Assembly: GCA_002839155.1 (NCBI GenBank)
Contig: PGXM01000001.1
Coordinates: forward strand, 124,001 to 188,000
DNA: 64,000 nucleotides
Origin: Tenericutes bacterium HGW-Tenericutes-1
GTDB taxonomy: Bacteria > Bacillota_I > Bacilli_A > Izemoplasmatales > Hujiaoplasmataceae
Reading direction: 5' to 3'
Shown here: piece after piece, positions 1 through 8,273 of the stretch
How positions within the stretch are numbered: position 1 is the first letter of the stretch
Layout: each line of letters starts with the position of its first letter
Made by a program: the position numbers and the translations under genes
Notes under the pieces: model-generated
Databases searched by the model: none
What the model saw: only the letters and a program-made list of their open reading frames with translations
What the model was told of the DNA's origin: nothing

Positions 1-1368
1 TTTTAGGATTGTGTCATTGATATCAGAATCAAACGTACCATCAACCATTATTGAACCATTCATGACTGTATCATGTTTTAGTAAGAGTTGACCGTCTTCA
101 AATGTAACTACTTCTCCATTATCGATAAGTTGAACATGTTTTTCATCATAGCCATATTCTAAGGCTAAACGGTATTGAGCGAGGAGATAACGATATTCGC
201 CATTAATGGGGATGATATGTTTCGGTTTTAACAAGGAATAAAGAAGTTTAATGTCTTCCATCGATGCATGCGATGGTGGCATGATTTTCTTATCGACTTT
301 AATGAGATTTAAGTCGATACGGTAAAGCGCATCATACGTTTTAGCGGCGATTTTCTCCGTACCAATAATGGGAGGACACATCATTAATACGGTGTCTTTT
401 TCGGTTAATTTGACTAAACGGTCATAACCTTTCGCCATTCTTTGTAACATAAAGAATGGTTCATGACGTTCACCGGTAACGAGATAAACGACATCGGGGA
501 AATCATTCGTATTGGTTTCATCTAAGTATTTTAAACTCACTAAACTTTCATGTGGGATTTGAATATAACCCATGGTTTCAGCGATATCAACCATGCGTTG
601 AGCACGGCGACCAATAATTGATATCCGTTTCTTTTGTTTTAAAGCTTCATTGATAACGCGTTGAATGTGCGCTAATTCGGTAGAATATAAAGCGACGATG
701 ATTCGACCTTCTGCTTTTTGAAAAGTGGAACGAATCATATGGATGAGTTGGTAATCACTGGTTGAATGACCGATGGTTAAAGCGCCAGAGGATTCCGTTA
801 ATAACGCTAAAACACCATATTCTTGAAAACGAGCAAGTTTTGAGAAATCGGTTGAATACAATGGACCAACGTTTTGATCAAACGTAAAATCTGTTGTATA
901 AACAATCGCTCCATCTCTGGTTAAAACAGCGATGCCTGAAGACTCAGGGATGGAATGGGTCGTTGAAAAAAAGACGATTTGGAAATGTCTAAAGGTAATG
1001 GGGCGGTCTCTATCAACGACGATTAACTCGTAATCGTCGGGATTCATTTTGTTTTCTTTTAGTAAATCTTTAATAACAGCGATGGCGAAGTTCGTCGCGT
1101 ATACTTTGACTCTAACCACCGATAAAAGCATTGGAAGAGCTCCAATGGCTTTATCATGGGCGTGGGAAATAAATACGCCTTCAATTTCAGAAGCTCGCGC
1201 TTGTAAATAACTCATATCTGGGACAATGGCATCAATACCTAAAAGATCCCCTGAGGGATGTTTAAGTCCGGCATCGAGGATGGCGATCCGTTTTTCGACT
1301 TCAACACAGTAAAGGTTTTTGCCGTTCTCGCCGAGCCCGCCCAATGCAAAAAATTTGATTTGGCTCAT
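1..1368 (-). CDS. RNase J2-like ribonuclease J family protein (3' end outside window)
   Basis: I read 456 codons from ATG at 1368 (AAAGGA six bases upstream) to the window edge, so the C-terminus is missing. The protein is a beta-CASP metallo-beta-lactamase of the RNase J family, which processes and decays mRNA. Visible family signatures are the start MSQIKFFALGGLGENGKN, TTHSIPES, DFTFDQNVGP and, near the end, SHAS followed by IIPINGEYR. The metal-binding HxHxDH motif is degenerate: residues 69-74 read HAHDKA, so the Asp and third His are replaced by Lys and Ala. The STNA-type motif also reads ESSGA. Loss of these ligands is typical of the J2 subunit in Bacillus, which is a weak nuclease working in complex with J1. 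I therefore call it J2-like; a catalytic J1 would be expected elsewhere. Confidence 0.88.
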   Translation of the reverse strand, partial: MSQIKFFALGGLGENGKNLYCVEVEKRIAILDAGLKHPSGDLLGIDAIVPDMSYLQARASEIEGVFISHAHDKAIGALPMLLSVVRVKVYATNFAIAVIKDLLKENKMNPDDYELIVVDRDRPITFRHFQIVFFSTTHSIPESSGIAVLTRDGAIVYTTDFTFDQNVGPLYSTDFSKLARFQEYGVLALLTESSGALTIGHSTSDYQLIHMIRSTFQKAEGRIIVALYSTELAHIQRVINEALKQKKRISIIGRRAQRMVDIAETMGYIQIPHESLVSLKYLDETNTNDFPDVVYLVTGERHEPFFMLQRMAKGYDRLVKLTEKDTVLMMCPPIIGTEKIAAKTYDALYRIDLNLIKVDKKIMPPSHASMEDIKLLYSLLKPKHIIPINGEYRYLLAQYRLALEYGYDEKHVQLIDNGEVVTFEDGQLLLKHDTVMNGSIMVDGTFDSDINDTILK

Positions 1369-1413
1369 ATGTAATCCTTTCATAATAAACTGGAAAAGTG
1401 TTCCGTCTATGGT

Positions 1414-1419
1414 ATTATA
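1414..1419 (-). promoter_or_regulatory. -10 element of the RNase J2-like gene promoter
   Basis: TATAAT on the minus strand, about 45 bases upstream of the ATG at 1368. The -35 region near 1437-1443 is poor (TTTTAT). Confidence 0.4.
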
Positions 1420-1490
1420 CACTATTTTAACCATAGATAAAACGGTTTTGCATGAAATTGTGGCGATTATTTCACTTTATGAAATACGTT

Positions 1491-1520
1491 TTTTCAAACC
1501 TATTTCAAAATATCTATGAT
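1491..1520 (+). promoter_or_regulatory. Possible recU promoter
   Basis: TTTTCA (1491-1496) and TATGAT (1515-1520) separated by 18 bases, just upstream of the recU start at 1542. An overlapping TACAAT at 1520-1525 is an alternative -10. Confidence 0.35.
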
Positions 1521-1541
1521 ACAATAGTATTTGGTGATAAT

Positions 1542-2114
1542 ATGGTGAACTACCCCTTAAAGCGTCCGCCACAATCGACGCATCTATCAAGTGTTTCGAA
1601 TCGTGGGATGGATTTAGAAAATGCGATCAATCAAACGAATGAACATTATGTCAGTAATAACATCGCTTATATTTATAAAAAACCGATTCCCATTCAAGTC
1701 GTAAAAGTCGATTATGAGCGGAGAAGCGCCGCAAAAATCAGTGAGGCATATTATAAAATTCCTTCGACGACCGATTATAACGGCATTTATAAAGGAAGGT
1801 ATATTGATTTTGAGGCAAAGGAAACACAAAATAAAACGTCTTTTCCCTTAAAAAATATTCATGAGCACCAGGTCAAACACTTAGACAATATTTCCAAAGC
1901 GGGGGGAATCGGATTTATTATCGTTGCTTTTACGAAACTAGATAAAGTTTATTTACTGGATTCAAGCCATGTGACTTTCTTTTATGACAGAGCGAAAGAA
2001 GGGCGTAAATCCATCGAACTGAGTGATTTTGAAGCCTTAGGGCATTTAATCCCTGAAGGTTATGTCAAACGACTCGATTATTTAAAAGTCGTCGATACCG
2101 TCTATTTTAAATGA
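1542..2114 (+). CDS. recU: Holliday junction resolvase RecU
   Basis: 190 aa. RecU cleaves four-way DNA junctions during recombination and chromosome segregation in Bacillota. The start MVNYPLKRP matches the usual RecU N-terminus; an in-frame ATG at 1452 would add 30 residues unlike the family, so I chose 1542. Hallmarks are the N-terminal NRGMDLE, KKPIPIQVVKVDY, then RSAAKISEAYYK, STTDYNGIYKGRYIDFEAKET (catalytic D/E/K cluster, residues about 80-100) and KTSFPLKNIHEHQ. Its length equals that of the family. It is the only plus-strand gene in the first 5 kb and sits divergent to the RNase J2-like gene. In Bacillus recU pairs with a penicillin-binding protein gene; no such neighbour is present here. 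Confidence 0.96.
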   Translation: MVNYPLKRPPQSTHLSSVSNRGMDLENAINQTNEHYVSNNIAYIYKKPIPIQVVKVDYERRSAAKISEAYYKIPSTTDYNGIYKGRYIDFEAKETQNKTSFPLKNIHEHQVKHLDNISKAGGIGFIIVAFTKLDKVYLLDSSHVTFFYDRAKEGRKSIELSDFEALGHLIPEGYVKRLDYLKVVDTVYFK

Positions 2115-2116
2115 AT

Positions 2117-2150
2117 ATAGGCTACGAGCATGAAAACTCGTAGCCTATTT
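2117..2150. terminator. Bidirectional terminator between recU and the htpG operon
   Basis: Perfect 12-bp stem ATAGGCTACGAG / CTCGTAGCCTAT with an eight-base loop, T-rich on the recU side and A-rich on the other. It lies between two converging genes. Confidence 0.85.
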
Positions 2151-2156
2151 TATTAA

Positions 2157-2609
2157 TTAATTAGCTTCAGAAAACGCCTGAGCGGCTTCCATCAAGGTTG
2201 ATAGATTATCTTTTAGCACTGATACGTACGCCCCCATTTGGTCTTCTAAGGATGAAAAGGCGATAATATGTCCTTCTTCAGCTTTATATTTCTGCACTTC
2301 AATAATTTTTGTGATTGAAGTAGGAGAAATACCTGTTAAGAGACTATCTTTTGTTAGATTAGCGAAAGTGTAATCGACTTTCTTCGGTGTTTTCTTCTTT
2401 GGTGCTTTGATAAATGCGTAGTTTAATACAACCGATTTATTATCAATTAAATAAGCAAATTCAAATGATATCGATGTAATCGCGTCTGGTAAACGGACAT
2501 CAAACGTCAGTCGTTCGATGAAATCGGAACTTTTATGCTTGAACTTGATTTTATGCGGGGTTAATACCGCAGTGAGATCAACTTTATAAGCACCTAAGAG
2601 TTTCGCCAC
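2157..2609 (-). CDS. Hypothetical protein co-transcribed with htpG
   Basis: 150 aa starting with GTG one base after the htpG stop, so it is almost certainly translated from the same heat-shock mRNA. I do not recognise the family. The first about 70 residues read as beta-strands (KVDLTAVLTPHKIKFKHK, FDVRLPDAITSISFEFAYL), followed by a lysine-rich linker KAPKKKTPKKVDY and a C-terminal part with helices (YVSVLKDNLSTLMEAAQAFSEAN). There is no signal peptide or membrane segment, so it should be cytoplasmic. The CIRCE-controlled context suggests a role in stress or protein quality control, but that is inference only. Confidence 0.75.
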   Translation of the reverse strand: MAKLLGAYKVDLTAVLTPHKIKFKHKSSDFIERLTFDVRLPDAITSISFEFAYLIDNKSVVLNYAFIKAPKKKTPKKVDYTFANLTKDSLLTGISPTSITKIIEVQKYKAEEGHIIAFSSLEDQMGAYVSVLKDNLSTLMEAAQAFSEAN

Positions 2610-2610
2610 G

Positions 2611-4527
2611 TTACTTGCCTGCGGCTTTCACCATGAGTTTAACCATTTTATCGGCGAAACTAACAGGATCTTTGATGGATAATCCTTCAATGAGCATCGC
2701 TTGATTATAAAGAATCCATGCGTAGTCATCTAAAGATTCACGGTCTTCATTATAGACCTTTTCAATAGCTTGAAATAAAGCATGATTAGGGTTGATTTCT
2801 AAGATTTTATCAGCCTTCATATCTTTATCGCCAGGCATTTGATTGATAACTTTCTCCATTTCAAAGGACAAACCTTCACCACTCACCAAACAAACAGGAG
2901 AGTCAGCGAGACGGGTTGACAATTTAACGTCTTTGACTTCAGAAGAAAGAATCGTTTTTAAGGTTTCTAACAAATCTTTTTGTTCCGTTTCTTTTTCTTT
3001 GATTTTGGTTTTCTCGGATTCATCAAGTAAATCTAAATCACCTTGATTAATCGATTTGAATGGTTTCTTATCGTATTCGCGTAAGATATTGATCATAAAT
3101 TCATCGATTTCATCACTTAAGACTAAAACGTCATAACCTTTTTTCTTAAGCATATCCATTTGTGGGGATACTTTGATCGCTTCTTTTGAAGGAGCGGAAC
3201 CATAATAAATTTCTTTTTGGTCGGTAGGCATTTTTTCTAGGTATTCTTTTAAGGTGATATAGTCGTCGTTATTAACGGTTTTGAAAAGAATTAAGTCTTG
3301 AAGCATTTCTTTCTTTTCGCCGAAATTATCATAAATACCATATTTTAAGTTGACGCCAAATTCTTTAAAGAAAGCATGATATTTTTCTGGTTCGTTTTTT
3401 AACAATTTTTCAAGTTCGTTCAAAATCTTCTTTTCAAGATTTTGTTCAATCTTCTTTAATTGACGGTTATGTTGCAAGATTTCACGGCTAATATTCAAAG
3501 ATAAATCGCTAGATACGACCAACCCTTTGATAAAGCGTAAATAATCAGGGACTAATTCTTTGCATTTATCCATGATGAAAACGCCTTTTGCGTAGAGTTG
3601 GAGGCCTTTTTCATACTTTTCTGAATAGAGATTATAAGGAGCCTTTCCTGGAATAAAGACAATGGCTTTATACGTTAGTGCGCCTTCAACGTCCGTCCAT
3701 ATGTGTAATAATGGATCAGTATAATCGAAATATTGGTTTTTATAGAACTCGTTTAATTCTTCTGGTTTGACTTCACTTTTGTTTTTATTCCAGATTGGAA
3801 CCATGGAATTGAGCGTTTCTTTTTCAGTAACTGATTCGTATTTACCTTCGATTTCTTTTCCCTCATCATCAAGTTTTTGAACTTCTTTGGTTTTCTCCAT
3901 GGTGATGGGGTATTTAACGTAATCAGAGTACTTTTTAACCAGTGATGTAAGTTTATATTCGTCTAAGAATTCATCATAGGTTTCTTCATCTTCATTTTTA
4001 CGAATATGTAAAGTGACTTCTGTACCGCGGGTTGTTTTATTTGCTTCTTCAATCGTGTAAGAGTCTTCGCCTTCTGAAGTCCATTTATAGGACTTCTCAC
4101 TAAAAGGCGACTTTGATATAACGACGACTTTTGAAGAAATCATAAAAGCAGAATAGAATCCGACGCCAAATTGACCGATTAAATCGGTATCTTTGAGTTC
4201 TTTGCCTTTCATATTTTGTAAGAACTCTAAGGTTCCGCTTTTAGCGATGGTCCCCAGATTTGCGACTAATTCATCATAGGTCATGCCAATACCATTATCA
4301 GTAATCGTAATGGTTCTTTTCTTTTTATCAAAGGAAAGATGGATTTCATAGTCATTGGTTTTTTCAAGTTTATCATCGGTAAGCGAGGTTAAATGATATT
4401 TATCGATCGCATCACTCGCATTCGAGATAAGCTCTCTTAAAAAGATTTCTTTGTTAGTGTAGATTGAGTGCACCATGAGGTTCAGTAGGCGCTTAGACTC
4501 GGTCTTAAATTCCATTTTTTCTTTCAT
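2611..4527 (-). CDS. htpG: Chaperone HtpG (bacterial Hsp90)
   Basis: 638 aa, an ATP-dependent dimeric cytosolic chaperone. Start ATG at 4527 is preceded by AGGAGGAT; an upstream in-frame ATG at 4566 lies in the promoter region and is rejected. The N-terminal GHKL ATPase shows LRELISNASDAIDKYH (about residues 25-40), DNGIGMT, and GQFGVGFYSAFM. The middle domain has the catalytic-loop region NISREILQHNRQLKKI, and a C-terminal dimerisation region follows. Length matches E. coli HtpG (624 aa). Transcription is predicted from a consensus promoter overlapped by a CIRCE operator, so HrcA should repress it and heat should induce it. The unknown 150-aa gene follows directly. Confidence 0.97.
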   Translation of the reverse strand: MKEKMEFKTESKRLLNLMVHSIYTNKEIFLRELISNASDAIDKYHLTSLTDDKLEKTNDYEIHLSFDKKKRTITITDNGIGMTYDELVANLGTIAKSGTLEFLQNMKGKELKDTDLIGQFGVGFYSAFMISSKVVVISKSPFSEKSYKWTSEGEDSYTIEEANKTTRGTEVTLHIRKNEDEETYDEFLDEYKLTSLVKKYSDYVKYPITMEKTKEVQKLDDEGKEIEGKYESVTEKETLNSMVPIWNKNKSEVKPEELNEFYKNQYFDYTDPLLHIWTDVEGALTYKAIVFIPGKAPYNLYSEKYEKGLQLYAKGVFIMDKCKELVPDYLRFIKGLVVSSDLSLNISREILQHNRQLKKIEQNLEKKILNELEKLLKNEPEKYHAFFKEFGVNLKYGIYDNFGEKKEMLQDLILFKTVNNDDYITLKEYLEKMPTDQKEIYYGSAPSKEAIKVSPQMDMLKKKGYDVLVLSDEIDEFMINILREYDKKPFKSINQGDLDLLDESEKTKIKEKETEQKDLLETLKTILSSEVKDVKLSTRLADSPVCLVSGEGLSFEMEKVINQMPGDKDMKADKILEINPNHALFQAIEKVYNEDRESLDDYAWILYNQAMLIEGLSIKDPVSFADKMVKLMVKAAGK

Positions 4528-4557
4528 GTTTTTTATCCTCCTGTTATTATCGTTATC

Positions 4558-4586
4558 ATTATACAACGATTACTTAGCACTGTCAA
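4558..4586 (-). promoter_or_regulatory. Consensus promoter of htpG
   Basis: TTGACA (4586-4581) and TATAAT (4563-4558) with exactly 17 bases between them. The -35 hexamer falls inside the CIRCE spacer, so operator binding would block polymerase. Confidence 0.85.
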
Positions 4587-4600
4587 GCATTGAGTGCTAA
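4574..4600 (-). promoter_or_regulatory. CIRCE operator (HrcA binding site) of htpG
   Basis: TTAGCACTG, nine bases, then GAGTGCTAA. The CIRCE consensus is TTAGCACTC-N9-GAGTGCTAA, so this has a single mismatch (final G for C in the left arm) and the correct spacing. It overlaps the -35 of the htpG promoter. Confidence 0.95.
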
Positions 4601-4610
4601 TGAATGAATG

Positions 4611-4635
4611 AAAAAAAAGAGGATTTATTCCTCTT
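4611..4635 (-). terminator. Terminator of thiT
   Basis: Stem AAGAGGA / TCCTCTT with loop ATAAA followed by a run of T on the minus strand. The left arm includes the last codons of thiT. Confidence 0.75.
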
Positions 4636-5197
4636 CTTGCTTTAGATTGATGGTAAAGATATTTCTTCTTTGAAGAATGAGTCCTAAAACGACACACATG
4701 CCATAAGATGCGGCCATGTAAGGCAAGTTATATAAAACAAAGGAATATAACCATACTTCATGACCAAGTTCAATCGCATAACTGGCAAAGAAGATAATAC
4801 CAGAGAATCCGTGAGCGAGATATCTTAAGAAACTACCCACAGTGATCCCTAAGATAAAAGGTAAGGCTTTTGTCGTTCCTTTTTTAAATAATCCAGCGAG
4901 TCCTAATACGCCGAAGGCAACGAGATAATCTAAAGCATATTGAATGGGATGAACGACATATGTAATCCCTAAAGGCCAGCCAACTAATGATGATATCAGT
5001 CCAAAAGCAACACCTGCTAAAATTCCCGCTTTCGTGCCATGCCTAAACGCAATTACAAAGATAAATAACATCGCCGGTGAAATCGATCCACCATAACGAA
5101 AAGGACTATAAAGTCCTGCCAATAAATCAATGACGACGGCAGCACCAATTAAAATACCAATTTCTGCTAAAACTTTTGTTTCAAATGTCTTTTTCAT
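4625..5197 (-). CDS. thiT: ECF thiamine transporter S-component ThiT
   Basis: 190 aa integral membrane protein that binds thiamine and works with the shared energising module EcfA-EcfA'-EcfT, encoded elsewhere. Six hydrophobic segments are visible. Family signatures include FRHGTKAGILAGVAFGL, the region around ALDYLVAFGVLGLAGLF, RYLAHGFSGIIFFASYA (substrate-site His/Tyr region) and YSFVLYN near the C-terminus, in the same order as Lactococcus ThiT. Start ATG at 5197 is preceded by AGGAG. A TPP riboswitch and an intrinsic terminator lie immediately upstream, so expression should be shut off when thiamine diphosphate is plentiful. No thiamine biosynthesis genes are in the window, which fits scavenging. 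Confidence 0.94.
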   Translation of the reverse strand: MKKTFETKVLAEIGILIGAAVVIDLLAGLYSPFRYGGSISPAMLFIFVIAFRHGTKAGILAGVAFGLISSLVGWPLGITYVVHPIQYALDYLVAFGVLGLAGLFKKGTTKALPFILGITVGSFLRYLAHGFSGIIFFASYAIELGHEVWLYSFVLYNLPYMAASYGMCVVLGLILQRRNIFTINLKQEEE

Positions 5198-5210
5198 AAT
5201 TTCTCCTAAT

Positions 5211-5236
5211 AAAAATGTCCCCTAAAATAGGGGACA
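5211..5236 (-). terminator. Riboswitch-controlled terminator in the thiT leader
   Basis: Stem TGTCCCCTA / TAGGGGACA with a short loop, followed by five T, just before the thiT ribosome site. It is the expression platform of the TPP riboswitch. Confidence 0.88.
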
Positions 5237-5246
5237 AAGTGTCAAA

Positions 5247-5340
5247 AGAGAGTGTTATCCTACGCTGGCATTATCCAGATCAGGTAAGGTCTATAACGGA
5301 AAATAGTTATACTCTCAGCCCAGTTCCCCGAGCTCCCCTT
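5247..5340 (-). promoter_or_regulatory. TPP riboswitch (THI element) of thiT
   Basis: On the minus strand the aptamer starts with GGGGAGCTCGGGG, continues with CTGGGCTGAGAG, then ACCTTACCTGATCTGGATAA and TGCCAGCGTAGGATAA. These are the conserved THI-box segments (CTGAGA, ACCTGATCTGG, and the CGTAGG-type strand) in the correct order. It is followed by an intrinsic terminator. Confidence 0.96.
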
Positions 5341-5354
5341 ATTTAGTTAGTCTA

Positions 5355-5383
5355 ATTATATCACGATTTAAGATGATAGGCAA
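5355..5383 (-). promoter_or_regulatory. Promoter of the thiT riboswitch transcript
   Basis: TTGCCT (5383-5378), 17-base spacer, TATAAT (5360-5355). Transcription would start about 10 bases before the aptamer. Confidence 0.65.
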
Positions 5384-5501
5384 ATGATACCCTAATAAAT
5401 ATCTATACAACTTATTGATTGTAAAAAACTCGAATTTCAAATGGTTAATGGGTGCGATACGTTGTATAATAAGGTGATTACTCAAGTGGAGGAAAATAGG
5501 A

Positions 5502-6221
5502 ATGATTAAATATGCTTGTGTCACCGGCGCAGACCGGGGACTGGGATTAGAAATGGTCAAAGAATTATTAAAGAAGGGCTATCATGTCTTCGCAGGCAAA
5601 TATCAACAAACCTGGACATTACTCGAAGATTTAAAATCAAGTTATGCAGATCAACTCACAATCATTGATTTAGATGTATCGAGTGATGAATCTGTAAAAA
5701 AGGCAGCAAATAAGATTTTAGAAAAGACTCATTCTTTAGAAGTTGTTATCAATAACAGTGCCATCACTGGAAATAATATGAGCGTATTAGGTGATGAACT
5801 CAATTATGATGAAATGTTAAAAGTTATTAACGTCAATGCGATTGGGGCTATCCGTGTCACCAATGAACTCTTTTCATTACTCAAAAATGGTGAGAAAAAA
5901 TGGGTAATGAACATCTCTTCTGAAGCAGGGAGTATTGGGGATTGTCACCGAAAGGGATGGTTTGCCTATTGTTCTTCAAAGGCTGCTATGAATATGCTTT
6001 CTTCCATTACGCATAATAATTTAAAAGAAATTGGGGGTCAAGTTATTATCATTCATCCTGGTTGGATGAAATCATGGTTATCAGGGAAATACCATGATGA
6101 AGGTCCCTTAACAGCTGACATACCCGCTAAGAAAATTATCGCGATGCTTGATACTCTCAATCATGCCCCTGAAGAACATCCGCTTTATATTGATTATGAA
6201 GGCAATAGCCTTAAATTTTAA
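5502..6221 (+). CDS. Short-chain dehydrogenase/reductase (SDR)
   Basis: 239 aa NAD(P)-dependent oxidoreductase of unknown substrate. The Rossmann nucleotide motif TGADRGLG is at residues 8-15. A D-x-D-V segment (IIDLDVSS) follows, and the usual NNAG is replaced by NNSA (VVINNSAITG). The catalytic Ser lies in MNISSEAGS, and Tyr and Lys in YCSSKAA (YxxxK). GGAGGAAAATAGGA precedes the ATG. The next gene (ThuA-like) starts nine bases after the stop with its own AAGGAG, so the two form an operon. Both families occur together in carbohydrate-derivative metabolism, but the substrate cannot be read from sequence. Confidence 0.88.
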   Translation: MIKYACVTGADRGLGLEMVKELLKKGYHVFAGKYQQTWTLLEDLKSSYADQLTIIDLDVSSDESVKKAANKILEKTHSLEVVINNSAITGNNMSVLGDELNYDEMLKVINVNAIGAIRVTNELFSLLKNGEKKWVMNISSEAGSIGDCHRKGWFAYCSSKAAMNMLSSITHNNLKEIGGQVIIIHPGWMKSWLSGKYHDEGPLTADIPAKKIIAMLDTLNHAPEEHPLYIDYEGNSLKF

Positions 6222-6230
6222 GGAGTCCCC

Positions 6231-6854
6231 ATGAAAAAGAAACTATTAATTATTGGTGATAACGAAAAAGCCAAATGGCATAAAATGAATCCTTTTGATG
6301 AATTATTAATAAAAATATTAAAAGACTATGATGTCACGGTTACAACGAATTATAACGACTTTGAAATTAACGAACTCATCAAATATGATGGATGTATATC
6401 ATTAGTTGATCAATGGGTGCCTTTAAATGACTCACAAACCTTTGGATTATTGACGTATGTCTTCAATGGAGGTGGGTTACTGATGATTCACCAAGGCATT
6501 TCTTTACAAGCGAGAGATGAACTTGCATTACTTGCAAGAGGACGGTTTATTAAGCATCCTGAACAATGTGTGCTCGATTACATACCCATTCAAAACGCCC
6601 ATGAAATCGTTCAAGATGTCGAACCGTTTAGTGCTTTAGAAGAACCCTATCAATGTGTATTAGATAACATTGTTAAAACCCAGGTTTTCATAGAATATAC
6701 TTATGAAGAATCAAAATACGCAGCCGGTTGGTGCCATGGTTATGGCTCTGGAAAAGTTGTATATCTATCACCGGGACATAATATTGAAACACTCAAGAAT
6801 AAAGAGTATCAAAAAATTATTCAAAATAGCGTAAAATGGCTCATAAATAACTAA
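6231..6854 (+). CDS. ThuA-like domain protein
   Basis: 207 aa. The fold appears to be that of ThuA/glutamine-amidotransferase-like proteins, associated with trehalose or other sugar utilisation. Visible features are the N-terminal strand KKKLLIIGDNEKAKWH, a central FNGGGLLMIHQG (residues about 79-90), and the C-terminal AAGWCHGYGSGKVVYLSPGHN followed by NSVKWLINN, which is the usual ThuA ending. The protein is cytoplasmic with no signal peptide. It is translated from the same mRNA as the SDR. The family assignment is fairly secure, while enzymatic activity is unproven for most members. Confidence 0.75.
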   Translation: MKKKLLIIGDNEKAKWHKMNPFDELLIKILKDYDVTVTTNYNDFEINELIKYDGCISLVDQWVPLNDSQTFGLLTYVFNGGGLLMIHQGISLQARDELALLARGRFIKHPEQCVLDYIPIQNAHEIVQDVEPFSALEEPYQCVLDNIVKTQVFIEYTYEESKYAAGWCHGYGSGKVVYLSPGHNIETLKNKEYQKIIQNSVKWLINN

Positions 6855-6856
6855 AA

Positions 6857-6895
6857 TAAATATCACTTCCTTGATTGAGGAAGTGATATTTTATA
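6857..6895. terminator. Bidirectional terminator between ThuA-like gene and pdp
   Basis: Stem AATATCACTTCC / GGAAGTGATATT, eight-base loop, T-rich on both exits. It lies between converging genes. Confidence 0.88.
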
Positions 6896-6905
6896 TTATT
6901 TGAAA

Positions 6906-8198
6906 TTAGAGAATCGTTTCTAAAATAATCTTGCCAGGTTTAACAACTTCTGTCACAATTTCATACGCTTCAAGTAAACCCTCTAAAATCTCATTGGATG
7001 CTATCTTATTAGCGTATACTTCACATAGCGTATCGCCTACATTGACATAATCGCCAATTTTCTTCTTTAATACTACACCAACCATTGGATCAATAATATC
7101 TTCTTTTGTTTCTCTGCCACCGCCAAGTTTACAGGAAGCAAGTCCCACAGGCAAGGCTTTAATTTTTGAAATATACCCTGCTTGATTTGCTTTTACCGGA
7201 ATAATCTCTTTCACTTTAACAAAATCATCAAGTGAAGCGATATGTCCACCTTGCGCATGGATAAATTCATTCCATTTCGCCAAGGCTTTTCCATTATGCA
7301 AGTTATCATAAGCAATAATTCTTGCTTCTTCGACAGATTTCGCTTTTTTTGCATTAAAAATCATATGTGAACCAATTTCAACACACAAAGTTTCTAAATC
7401 TTTAGGTCCGTGGCCCGATAATGTCTCAATCGCTTCTTTGACTTCTAAACGGTTCCCGACAGCTAGCCCTAAAGGTTGATCCATATCGGTAATAAATGCA
7501 ATAACGGTTTTTCCCATCCGGTTTCCGATAGAAACCATGAGTTGTGACAACGTTCTTGCGTCTTCAATTGTTTTCATGAAGGCACCATCACCGATTTTAA
7601 CGTCTAAACAAATGACGTCTGCGCCACTCGCAAGCTTTTTTGACATGATGGAAGACGCAATTAAAGGAATTGAGTTAACCGTCCCCGTTACATCTCTTAA
7701 TGCATACAATAATTTATCGGCTGGAACTAATTCAGCGGTTTGACCCGCAACCGCGATATTGATGTCGTTGACTTGTTTGATAAACTGTTCTTCGGATAAT
7801 GCGATGGAACACCCTTCAATGGATTCTAATTTATCGAGCGTTCCGCCCGTATGTCCTAATCCTCTACCAGAAAGTTTCGCTAATTTTGCGCCAGCTGAAG
7901 CGACTAACGGGCCTAAAATAAGGGTTGTTTTGTCACCGACACCCCCAGTTGAGTGTTTATCCACTTTCACGCCCTCGACCTTTGATAAATCGATGACATC
8001 GCCAGAATGAAGCATAGCATTGGTTAAAAAAGCCGCTTCTTCATCGGTCATTCCTTGAAAGTATATGGCCATCAACAGTGCACTAATTTGATAATCAGGG
8101 ATGATTCCTTTGGTGTAACCCTGAATAACAAAGTCAACTTCTTCTTTGGTTAAAAAATGATTATCACGCTTTTTTTCGATTATATCGACCATTCTCAT
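6906..8198 (-). CDS. pdp: Pyrimidine-nucleoside phosphorylase
   Basis: 430 aa, phosphorolysis of uridine, deoxyuridine and thymidine to base plus (deoxy)ribose-1-phosphate. The sequence opens MRMVDIIEKK as in Bacillus Pdp (433 aa) and contains KVDKHSTGGVGDKT (phosphate-binding), the family signature SGRGLGHTGGTLDKLES, ALRDVTGTVNSIPLIASSIMSKK and VKIGDGAFMK. Start ATG is preceded by GAGGTGG. In this window deoC and deoD complete the nucleoside catabolic route, although they are in a different operon. It is transcribed alone, divergent from the histidine phosphatase gene. Confidence 0.97.
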   Translation of the reverse strand: MRMVDIIEKKRDNHFLTKEEVDFVIQGYTKGIIPDYQISALLMAIYFQGMTDEEAAFLTNAMLHSGDVIDLSKVEGVKVDKHSTGGVGDKTTLILGPLVASAGAKLAKLSGRGLGHTGGTLDKLESIEGCSIALSEEQFIKQVNDINIAVAGQTAELVPADKLLYALRDVTGTVNSIPLIASSIMSKKLASGADVICLDVKIGDGAFMKTIEDARTLSQLMVSIGNRMGKTVIAFITDMDQPLGLAVGNRLEVKEAIETLSGHGPKDLETLCVEIGSHMIFNAKKAKSVEEARIIAYDNLHNGKALAKWNEFIHAQGGHIASLDDFVKVKEIIPVKANQAGYISKIKALPVGLASCKLGGGRETKEDIIDPMVGVVLKKKIGDYVNVGDTLCEVYANKIASNEILEGLLEAYEIVTEVVKPGKIILETIL

Positions 8199-8248
8199 TG
8201 TAATACCACCTCGTAAACATTATTATATCATTTTTTTTTACTTTATAG

Positions 8249-8254
8249 TATAAT
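8249..8254 (+). promoter_or_regulatory. -10 element for the histidine phosphatase gene
   Basis: TATAAT 20 bases before the ATG at 8274; no good -35 is visible. AGGTGA (8262-8267) is the ribosome site. Confidence 0.4.
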
Positions 8255-8273
8255 TGTTTCCAGGTGATTTTTT

